From: Cliona cf. orientalis
Taxonomy: Eukaryota > Porifera > Demospongiae > Clionaida > Clionaidae
DNA length: 64,000 nucleotides
Direction of reading: 5' to 3'
NCBI GenBank assembly: GCA_963930775.1
Contig: OZ005696.1
Location: 9,044,980 to 9,108,979, forward strand
Shown: positions 38,201 to 49,600 of the stretch, in pieces
Numbering within the stretch: the stretch's first letter is position 1
How the letters are laid out: the number at the start of each line of letters is the position of its first letter
Notes under the pieces: generated by a model
Database searches by the model: none
The model's input: the letters and a program-made list of their open reading frames with translations, nothing else
Told to the model about the DNA's origin: nothing
Translations under genes and position numbers: made by a program

Positions 38201-40600
38201 GCCAATGCTCGCCAAATTTCTGGCTATACGGTACATGGCTTAATTGTTATCGAATACTGAGTGTGCTGGCCTAGTATATATATTTATATATATACTATAA
38301 ATTGCTGAACAATTATTATTAGTGGTTTACTCTTATGAACATGGTTTTTACGGTGGCCCTGGAGGTCACGCGTCACGCCAGTGGCTATCACGTATCACTC
38401 CAGTATCCTCTCCTCCTACCGTCGTCACGTCACCGCCGTCCGTAACGAATTCGTCCGTAACGCTGATGTCCGTACCGTTCAGTCTCCGTACCGTCGCCAT
38501 TCCAGTACACATGCTAATAATACGACCATGTACCAGTCCTAGCCAGGGGTGTGGTTATCGACGCTTACCGCCACACCCCCATGGCTCAGTAGGGTACGAT
38601 ACGCGCGTAGCCTGAAGAAGCAGAGTGTAGCCTCGTCCCCGTTCTTGAGTATATTGTGTGTTGTTGCTCTTTCAATCATTTACAGCATAGATGTAAATGG
38701 CTCATAATATAGTCAAGATACATTATAGTACATACGGTTTTTCGCCATACTTAATAAATGTGGCATCATAGAAGTTTCCAGGGTGACCTGTTCTTGGGAC
38801 ATAGGGTCAAAAACGTATTACAAGATGACGGAGTGTGTGGATTACACGGTGGTGCGTCCGTACTATCATCTATATCATTGGTACTGATGGTACTATCAGT
38901 TAATAAATTCATTATCAACTTCTGGATCATCCCTTCAATGCTTGAGAGAACAAATTAGCCTATAATGCACCTATCAATGTATTGCCCCACCTATCACCCC
39001 ACTGGCAAAAGGTGGGGATTTGGTCGTATTTGACCGATAAACATGCCCCGGATCAGGGGGATTTGATCAATATTTACAGATAATAGGGGGAAATATACAG
39101 TCTTAATGGGGATATTTGATCCTAGCATTTGCTCCAGGGGAAAGGCAATTGATTTCACATAGGTCAAACCCCCCACCCTTGCCCGTGGGGTGGTACCTGG
39201 GGCAATACATTGATAGGTGCATAACACACTGAGGTATCTATCACTGACAATAAGAACACAGCAACAAATCAAGGGTAACATACTCGTTGATTTTTAATAT
39301 CATAAAATAATTTATTTGTTGACCTTAGCTACGCTCACATCGCACCCTATAATACTCGGGGGGCCAGGGGGTGTGGCGGTGAACACTTGATAGCCACACC
39401 CCTAGGACTGGTTGTCATGTGTACTGGAATGGCGACGGTACGGAGAACGGACATCAGCGTTACGGACTGGAATGGCGACGGTACGGAGACCGGACATCAG
39501 CGTTACGGACGGCGGTGACGTGACGACGGTAGGAGGAGAGGATACTGGAGTGATACGTGATAGCTACTGGCGTGACGCGTGACCTCCAGGGCCACCGTAG
39601 GTTTTGACTATGGATCCTCTACTGGAGAGTGGTCATCTGGCATTAGATGCTCGTTATCATAGAAACAATATCAAGCTAGGTGTCTCCTTTGTCATCTAAG
39701 GGGAATTACATCCGCCATTTATTAACCACAAACCACAATGGGACCTCACACTATATACTACAAAGAGCAAATTAAAGCTAACCAACTTGCTCACAATAAT
39801 CCAATAGTAACAATACATACCGTTTACACATGTGTGGGAGTACTGGTCTGCAGTAAATCAATAGACTAGACTTTGAGTTAGTAAAAGCTTTACTAATTGG
39901 ATTTCTAGACTACAGTACTCATTTTGTGGCCAATAAGGAGTAGTCCTTTAACCTACCACCTGCAAATCTCTGCAAGGTCTGCACTACTGCAGCTTGCTGG
40001 ACCTCAATGATAATTGATTTATCTGTACAAACTCCCACTTGTACTTATACAAGAAAATTATTTATCTCCACACCACTAAATTACTACAATCCCACCTCCT
40101 TGACAATGATGGTGTACTACCAAATTACCACATCTGCAACCTCTACAGCACAGCCACAAATAGAGTATGTCTACAATTATGATGATGGTATTGCCAGTGA
40201 GCTTCTGTCTGTGTCTCTCTCTCTCAATAACGACATGTTGGAGGCTCTTGCTTCCAGATTTAATGATAGCCTTGCAATACATGACATGTAAGACCTATTT
40301 GTAGGCAAGTATCAGAAAAGCTGTAGCTATTCAGCTTGATAAGCACTATCATACACAGCATACACACACTTAGCAGTGCTATCATGACCAACAAGCCTCA
40401 GAATGTGAAAAACAGCTGCAATGTCATAGCAACACATGCACCCCAATTACTGGCAGATAACTATTTTGTTAGTAGTTGACCTCTGTTCATCATTGGCCTG
40501 CTTCCATAGCCAGCAAATTGCCTATAAAAACTTTGGTTGCTAAGCAACTACCAACAAATACGTGTGTGTGTGTGTGTGTGTGTGTGTGCACGCACTCGCG

Positions 40601-40634
<34 letters not shown>

Positions 40635-43600
40635 AACAAGGAAAATTTCTGCCAACCTATCTCATAGGAATCAATTAAAAGGGATCAGCCATGGCACAGA
40701 CAATACATATTTATGATCCTGAATCTGGGGTAGCAAGCCATGCAGCTTTAAGGTCAAGTAATGTAATAATTCTGAATGTGCTATTTATTAATTTCCACTT
40801 AATTTTGGGTCAAGGTGGTGGAGTTCCCATAATAATTATTCTGTTAAAGGCATTGTGTCACGATATAAGCGGAGATTGTTACTATTTTTAGATCTAGTGT
40901 ACGGGCTCGCGTTGTGATAAATCGCGCACGTACAAAAATATTGTCGCGCGCTCCTCGTGGACTCCAGAACGCCATCGAAGGACAAGGCAAGGACTTAGCT
41001 ACTCGCGGCGCTGCCATAGGACTGGTATCTCTGTCTGCTTCTCGACCTACTAGCCCTCGCTAAAGGTAAATCTACTCGTGGTATACCATCTCGCACGTGG
41101 TGGATCTAGCTAGACATAGACATCGCTACTCTGGCAAGGCCGACTCTCGCCTGTCCCCCTGGTAGACCTCTTACCTTCCGCCGCTAGCTGAAGACCTTCC
41201 AGCTCCAACCCTTGAGCCTTTCTTGGACCGATCGCGTTCTGCTACCGCGAACTACAACCATTGATTGAAAAGTGGCTGCCAGATTTCAATCTAATGGGCG
41301 CAGTTATATCACGTGTGACACTAATTCACTAAAAATAGCCCTTATATCGTGGCACAATGCCTTTAACCCAGGTCATTCCCAGTTCTAAAAGCCAGTATCA
41401 TGATAGTGGCCCAAGAGAATAATATTATTAGCTATGTGTAACTAGCCTAGCTTAAAAGATGCACAGTAAACTGAGATACAGTAGCTGGGAACGTGATCAT
41501 ACAAATTCACATGTACACAAAGCATGTTACACCAGCAGCGTTAGGTATTAGACCTACTAATGCACTTTCTATCTTCAAATTCGAATACATGCACACACAG
41601 TACACACGTGAGACCTAATCGGATCATTAAACATGCACTTCTGACAATGAGCATTCCTGATCAAACAGTACATGTAAATAGACCAGCTTGTAAGTCCACT
41701 GAATATATTAAATGATTATTATATAGCAATCTAATAGCCTTAGAAGTCAGGGTTTCATTTAGGATTTTCGTCAAGGGGGGGCAAACGCGACAATTCCAGA
41801 GTTAAGGGGGGGGGCAAGGACTATAGTATTTTTTTCCATCCGTGAAGATTGACGTTGTGCTCATTAACTTCATTATGTTAGGGGGGTCTGGGGGTATGCT
41901 CCCCCAGGAAAATTTTTTAATGTTTCAACCTCTGAGACTGTTTCTGGTGGCTTCTGAGCACTCGGGTGGGGAAAGTCTGTCAGTAACATCCACTGGTTCC
42001 CCTCTATTTCAAGTCAAATGTTGCAAGGATGTGAGGTATGTCTCTTGCCGCACGCAGCGCGAAGCTTTAGCTAAATTATGGCTTTAAAATGAGCAAAACT
42101 GCCGCTTTGGACACTTTCACCGTTTAATCTTTTACTTGTGCATGTATTGCATGTATGGATGGTGGCTACTCTCAAGGGGGGGGGGGGGCAGCCAGCTTCC
42201 AAGGGGGGGCGAGTGACCCCTCCCGCCCCCCCTAAATGAAACCCTGGAAGTAATATCATGCATGCGCACTCCATGACACCTTCCTAGATTTACCCCAGCT
42301 TTAGATCCTACTTGTAACAAATACTGCAATTTGATTGGTTAAACTGAAGTATCTATCCTTCATAGAAAATCATGTAAGCTCTGTAGAAAATTATGTAAAG
42401 CTCTGTAGAAAATCATGTAAATTTTCTTGCCTATGGTTAGGATTGTTGCTAGGCAGCAGTTTATGTGTCTAGCTTTTGGCCATTGTTGCTAGGATCTAAA
42501 CATGTTAGACACTGCTTAGTTGGTTTCTATGTGATTTAGAAGACCTCGGGGTTCAGTAGAACCCTCGCTTCGCTCGGGATTCTACACAGAGCCCTTTGGT
42601 CTTCTAAATCACATAGAAACCTCCTAAACAGTGTCTAACTATTATGTAGTATTTTATAGATGTACTCACCTTCGGCAACACTCGAGCTCGTATCCCACTG
42701 CATCGCTTCTCTCTCATCTCTCTCCGTTTCGTCATCTGAGAGCTTGTACGCTGTTTCAGAATCGGAATCGCTGGATTCACAGTCGGATATTGCACCAAGA
42801 GTGCGCACAATTCTCCTGTAATTGGGGTAAAGTTTGGTAACTAATAGTGGAACATGACATTGTACAATATCAAATCAAAAGTGCTAGCATAACTAAGATG
42901 GTCGTACCTATATCTTTCAAAGAGAACCACTTTGACGGGAGAGTCTGGCTGCGGTGGTGTATTGATATCCACTAAGATGGGATCATTTGCAGTCCCCTGG
43001 CCGCCAGTTGCAGTGCGCGTATGAATAGGCCCAGGCGAATCAAGTATTGTATAAATCGTACCCTCCATTCTTCTGTCCTAGTGAAAGAATTGGCTGTGGC
43101 TGTGTACGGACGTTGATTAAGAGCGCTAGCATGCGCATGCGTGAACGTATGAAGGAAGGGGGGGGGGGGTTCCACCATTCCACTATTCCATTCCACCATT
43201 CCACCATTCCACTATTCCATTCCACCGTTCCATTGAATCTATACTCCCCTCAACTCAGATAGTCAGGGTTGCTCCTCAGTGTTGTCAAAGCTTGAGACTC
43301 CTATATATATTGCCACTAAAATATATGCGCATGCGCAGACAGATGGATATGTAGGCCACACCCCTTACTGCAGGTGGAATTTTATAGCCAAGAGACTTAG
43401 CTCCACTCCAGCATGGATACTATAGTACCGGTATGACAGCGAACAGTTAACTCGCCTCTTCAGTCTTGCTTTGCAAGAAGCATAGACATGTGAAAAGTCG
43501 GAGACTTTGGCCCGGTGGGCCCAGCTTGCGAGTACAAGGATGACGTTCTGACACCGCTCAAACCGGCGTCGATGCTGGCGTCGGCGCAAGATCGAGAGAT

Positions 43601-46600
43601 TAGGGCTAGGCTAGCTAGGCTATAGCTAGCTAGCTAGCTGTACTGCAGCCTAGGCTGAGGGCCGGCTAGTCTATCGAGCTAGACCCTTCCTTGCGCTTGT
43701 ATTGCTCGATAGACTAAGGGCGGGCCGGCCGGCCCCAAGGCTGTACTCGAACTCGCGATCGCGATGGCCGCGCCGAGCGCGCGGCGCTTTGCGAATTGCG
43801 CCTCGTGCATCTCCGGCCAGCTCGAGCTCCATGGTTACCATGCACCAATCGGGTGCGTTATGACACAAAACGACATCGTTGTATAATATAATTATAGTAT
43901 AACAAGTATGTTTAATGTCACAATCATGGGATAGTGTGGCTAGCATGCATGATCATCTATTAACAGTACATAGTTCATGTACAAACAGTATCCTGCCTGG
44001 GTAAGATTGTCCATTGGTACCGTGCGCATGCGCAGATGGAAGCAGTTGCAGAGGCCACACCCCTTGGCAAAGTGCTATGGCAACGTTCTCGCTCTGCTCG
44101 AACGTTGCTACCGACTACGGCTCATGGCACATTTAGCGAGTACTGAAATGATGTAATGCATAATATTAATCATAGTATATTATATTTATATAATTATATG
44201 TAATACTATGGTTGATGATAATAGTATAGTGGGACAGTATTAAACACTGTAGGACAGTAAGATAGTATTAAGACTGTACATGATGTGATATATAGTACAT
44301 GACAGTAAGAACAGTATGACAGTAAGACTGCAGGACAGTATGACAGTGAGACAGTAACACTGTAGGGACAGTATGACAATGCGACAGTACTAGTAAGACC
44401 GTAGGACAGTATTAAGACTGTAGCTGGGAGTGTAAGACTGTAGGACAGTATGACAGTAAGACTGTTACAGTAGGACAGTATATTACAGTGGGATAGTAAG
44501 ACTGTAGGACAGTATGACAGTAAGACTGTAGGACAGTATGACAGTGGGAGAGTAAGGCTGTAGGACAGTATGACAGTAAGACTGTTACAGTAGGACAGTA
44601 TTACAGTGGGATAGTAAGACTGTATACGGCAGTAAGACTGTAGGACAGTATGACAGTGGGAGAGTAAGACTGTAGGACAGTAGCTATTAAGACTGCATGT
44701 AGAACAGTATGACAGTGGGACAGTATGACAGTAAGACTGTAGCATAAAGTATGACAGTGAGACTGTAAGACTGCATGTATAATATATTATAGGACTGTAT
44801 GACAATGGGACAGTAAGTCTTAGACCGTATAGGACAGCATTACAGCAAGACTAGCTATGACCGTGGGACAAGTAAGACAGTATGACAGTGAGATAATAGC
44901 CTAAGGATGGTTTAACAGTAGGACAGTATGGTTGGATAGTAAGACTGCAGACTGAACAATAATAATTATAATAACAATGGCCTTGCCTGGGGTAGTAAGA
45001 TGGTATTACAGTAATTAAGATTGTAGAAAAGATGGATTGTGGTCAGTACAGACAGCAAGATATGCCGATGATTGGGACAATGACAAGCAGTGAAATATTA
45101 GGTATTTTATTTTAAAAGTAATGGATACAGATAGATAATAATTATAACACCCCACAATTATAATGGAGCCTGCGTGGTCATGTGATGACACAACACTGTG
45201 GGATTGCCATAGCCACATCAATGATGACATCAAGTTATATACGCAAGTCCCATGCATGACATATAATAATATATATATTGTAATAAGTGTGAGTATGCAC
45301 TAGCTATTATGGCATGGGTCATGAAAAAAAAATGCCATGATTTAGAACCTGCAGTTATTTTATACTCAGTGCACAAGGTCCTGCACATGTCATCTAAAGA
45401 TAAAAGATATTGAAAGGAAGAGGATGACAACAGAATCAGTAACAACCAGTAGGTATAAACAATGTCTACCATGCATACATGAATAAGAAATCACATGAAT
45501 AACCAAGAAAGAAGATAGCTATAATAGCTAACCTCAGCAAGAAGGAGAGTGACATTATTACTAAGTATGCAATTTGTAAAAAACATCGAACTGAGACTGG
45601 TAGTGCTTAAGTGCTTTTTCAATTTCCTGCACACTTCTTTTGTAGAGTGGTAATTGCATGCCTAGAATGTTTGTAATGTTCCGAACAGCATCAAAATTCT
45701 GTGCAATAAAATCTGGATCAATCAAGTCAACATCTGTCCAATCCTGCACATCTGGATATGAATATTGAATTATGGCACTGATAAGCAGGTACTCAAAATT
45801 ACTCATGCTTCCTGTGCTCATGTCTTCTGATACTTGTTCCATAACCCTAGATGTCTTTCTCCCTTTAAGTGGATAAGCTTGAGTGTCGTATCGATCACGT
45901 TTCCTCTTGAATCCAGTTTTTGATGTTATAACTGGTGGCCGTGCTCCATGAGGATTCTGACAACTTTTGCATCTGCAATCTTGAGTGCAAGATCTCTCAG
46001 CCTTAAAACAGGGACATTTTGTGCTGTAGTGATACATGGAGTAAACACACGACACACCTTTTGTTGAATTTCTTCCACACGTGCATTTTATTGTTGGTTG
46101 GATGTTTTCTTTTTCCTCCAGTTGGTCAATGTGAGATACTGCGTCGTAATGGCCAGATCCGTTTTGGTTGTATGCTAGGAAAAATGGATGTGAGTCAACA
46201 ACAGGAGAAGATATCGGCATTAGTGTTACAACTGGCATGTTTTCAGCAGATGTGAAGATTGTAACTGGTTGAGATAATACATTCACGAGTGCAGGAAGGA
46301 CAAGGTCACCCAGGTCACCGCTATAGTGGCCATCTTGGAGGAATTTTTGTGCCTCATTCTGTAGCTGATCATGTGTTAAGAATGATTGATACAAATGAGA
46401 ATTTTCTCCTAACCATTCATCAACAGTTGCTCGTCTTAGCAGTCGAGCAAGTTGTGTTGAGCTGCTTTCAGGTGTGCAGCCCAATTTTTCCACCAATCCA
46501 ACTGTGGTGCTGCTGTCCTTTTGTGTTTGTAGTAGGGAATGTGCTACTGCATAAAATAGGCAATTTCCATCGCCTGCTACTGGTACACGTTTGAAGTTCC

Positions 46601-49600
46601 AAGACTTAAGCACTCCATCCAATCTATTGGAATGTACATCAAATACATCAAGGTTAGTTGATTCAGAGAGAGGAATAGCTGCATTTGCTTGGTAAGGCTC
46701 ATTCGTAAGTGTTTCTAAACCACCAGAATTGAAGAGCTTTGGAAGTGCACTACTCATGAAAGGTAACTCTTTCAGTGGTACTTTAGCCTTTTTTGTTTGC
46801 TTAGACATGTGTTCATGTACAAAGTACCAGGAAATAGCCTTTAGCAGTATCATTTTCAGTGCATCTAGAGGGATAATAACCACTTCATCACCAAATTCTG
46901 TGGAGGAATGACTGTAAGGGGAACTGAATATGGCTGGAATCCTGTGATTATCAGTGATTCTTTGCATAATATCTGAGTAAGACGATTTTTGTAGTGATAA
47001 AAGTTGCTGACTGTCAGATTCATCAACAGAGGTATCCAATAACCACTGAATACCAAAGTACTCTTTCGATTTAGGGTACTGTTTTAAGTAGTCATATTCT
47101 AGTATGACTCTCTCTCTTCTATTTTCCTTCTTGGCTGCTATTTTTTCATTGTGAACAAAGAAGATTGTAGAAAATAGGGCATAAGCCAATTCAACTCCAT
47201 ACCGTGAGGATGTAACGATCCTATTTAATATTTCTTATGCAAAGCTTCATTACGGTTGGTTCCTCTGCCAGGCTTAATTCCAGATAGACATCCTTTTGAC
47301 ATGTGCAGCTTTAGGTTCTGGGCTTCTTTAATAGCCGAAGGTGACAAAACTTTCCAACCTTTATACTCTACTTTATCCCACTTTTGTAGAAACCTGTTCA
47401 ACTGACCAATAAGAATGGAGGGATCGGGAGTATCCATTAATCTCGTTTCACCTCTATCTTGTGGGTCTCTAAACACTGTGGACAGTTCTCTCATGCAGTC
47501 ATTTCGTAGAGGATGTCGCTTGGGAATCTTGTCACTTATTCGTTTTACTGCATGGAAAAGATCAAGCTTCACGCTCAAGTGTGCTCCAAATACTTCCTGA
47601 AGTTTGTTTCGCCAGGAGCAGCAGTTGTCAATAAAAAAATTCAGTTAAGTTCTTTCCTTGCATTTGTAATCTTTCTTTAAGTGACAGCAATTGATCTTCA
47701 ACATTGGTGATTGTCATATTTTTGGTAAGCTTCCACGTAACTACTTGTCCATTTCCATTAAGGACACAAAATAGGGCACTAAACTGAGTGATCCACCGAT
47801 GGTCTAAATTCCTAGACATGCCGATGTTTCCTAAAAAATTATATCAATCACAATAATGTTAGAGTTATCGTAGTTTTAGTATATTAGCTAATAGCTAAAT
47901 CTAGACTGGTAAACGCACCGACAGAGGCAAAAGTGTGGTCACAAGAGAGCCATGAATCTTCATCAGGAATTGTTGTACACTGCATATGTTTATCTAATAG
48001 TGAATTTTTCTCCCAGAAAGAAGCAAGAAAACAACCAGTAATTGCATGTCTTGATGGAGCAGTGGCAGGCAGAAATGAACACCACTCTTCATATGTGGGA
48101 AATTCGTCAACTGAGCATGTACCAGATAATCTTTGGATATGGAAATATCTGTTCTTTCTCTCCGCATACTGTGCAACTGGCGATGTGGCTAAGTTTGTCT
48201 CTATCGTGGATATACTGACTCCTGAAATCATCATGTCTTCAATATCACCTATTAGATCATACATAAAACCAGTCCGTGACCAAAGTCTGAAAGGAATTAA
48301 TGAAGATGCTAACTGTCGTAGAATTCCTGGATGATAGCTGACAACTTCATGGCCTGATTTCATGCATTTGTATATCCTTCCAACCAGAATAGTAACACCG
48401 TCTCTTCCATGGATCTTCCTAGGCTGTAATCTATCTCTTCCAATACCATTCATCCATCCAAATCCATACAGAATACTTGAACTGTCACACCTTGGACAAG
48501 TGAATCCATCTGGAAGAACTCCATTGTATTGTTCCACAGGAGCCCAAACTAAAATTGGAGGTAGCAAGTGAAGAAAAGGGTTCTTTGCAGAGTACTCACG
48601 ATGAACATAGATCAGCGAGAAAGATTTTGGGCTGTCTTCAAATCTTTTACATAAGTCAGATATGAAGGTACACCATTGAGGATGAAGTTTTCCACCTTCT
48701 ACTGCACTCCATAATAGGAACACCAATAAGGGAGCAACACCAACAAAATGCTTGAACATAGGCATAATTATGGTTGACAGGATACATGCAACTACTGTAA
48801 GGTGTAGCTACTCTTAGTCACCTGACTTTTCAAGACAATTAGCCCTAAAAATTGTTTTACAGGGAGGTAATAATTATTACTTTAGAGATGAACATGATTA
48901 TTGTTAGCACATGAACCACAAACCACGACATATGAACTACCATGATGTGACCACAATACCAGTTGCATACATAGCTAGTATGCCATCAGACAGCTACTGT
49001 GGAAGTCTAAATCTCAATCTCCAACTGCTGTACTGCCATTGTGTAAGCCAGATTCTGAAGCATTATCTGAGGATATTTCTGATTATAGCTCTACCTGTAC
49101 ATGTTGTGTAAGTTTATCAGCAATATTTGATACAAAATCAGCTCAAGCAGCAGTTGTATGATATATGTTCTATGCCATTCTACAGTTCAAGATGGCAACT
49201 CCTAGTGGACCGCCATTGAAGAGATCCAGGTTGACTCCAGCTTTTTCAGTGACAGATTCTGATGCAGCGTCAATTTTGCATGATGCACAAGAGATTTCTT
49301 TTCCTTGGGAAGAGAGCATGCCAACAAAGATCTCTGAGTGGTTCAACATAATATCCAAAGCTCACAACACCCGTCCGGAGTTCATGTTTGTGACAGTATT
49401 ATCGACAACTGCCTGCCTTATGGGTCCTGATGCTGTAATCTCTGTCAGAGAAACATACTCAGAGCCAACCAATATGTTTACAGTGTGTATAGGGCAGCCT
49501 GGGTGTGGAAAGAGCCAGGCATTTCGCCTTGCAATTCTTGATCCTCTGAAAGATGTTGGTAAGAAATAATTAGAAATAATAATGACCGCTTCTTGCAAAC

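Larger units (their letters stand above)
28919..43068 (-). pseudogene. MULE transposase gene, spliced but decayed
   Basis: Exons inferred: 42908-43068 (ATG at 43068), 42670-42815, 37707-37770, 37220-37602 and a long last exon 28919-31889; phases match at each join. The second exon has an acidic SSDSDSETAYKLSDDE stretch. The fourth has YYLRRLHSVHPSNKAFRR, like the N-terminal zinc-finger-type region of these transposases. The last exon has KPYYPTLPSTM, the MULE DDE region (TVDPTFSLGAFDVTVTTYRH; SFGTDGE; LLCTIHARRNIKSK) and a SWIM-type segment CDDKCPNWRSLGICAHS, then a C-rich tail. Frame breaks near 31828, 31730, 31250 and 29610, and a TAG at 29063-29065, interrupt it. It is therefore probably inactive. 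Introns 2 and 4 host other elements. Confidence 0.7.
27932..43261 (-). mobile_element. MULE (Mutator-like) DNA transposon, about 15.3 kb, with minisatellite-bearing terminal inverted repeats
   Basis: Left end 27932-28010 and right end 43170-43261 are inverted copies. Both carry AGTATAGATTCAATGGAACG followed by GTGGAATGG-type repeats (TGGAATGGTGGAATGG and GGAATAGTGGAATGG). The outer 10 bp differ (TATCTCAACTCAG versus TATCTGAGTTGAG read inward), so exact termini and a 9-bp target duplication could not be fixed. The element encloses the spliced transposase gene 28919-43068. Its length is inflated by nested MITEs and a second transposase gene. Confidence 0.65.

Noticed and set aside
40007-40291. 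94-codon ORF
   Set aside because: AT-rich, no recognisable motif, no splice context, lies in MULE intron DNA.
40561-40634. Possible functional Z-DNA tract
   Set aside because: Ordinary TG/CG/CA microsatellite inside transposon DNA.
44206-44805. 199-codon open frame rich in Ser/Tyr/Cys/Val/Leu
   Set aside because: It is translation of the 24-bp minisatellite; long open frames exist there in several phases and the mirror array at 52 kb does the same.
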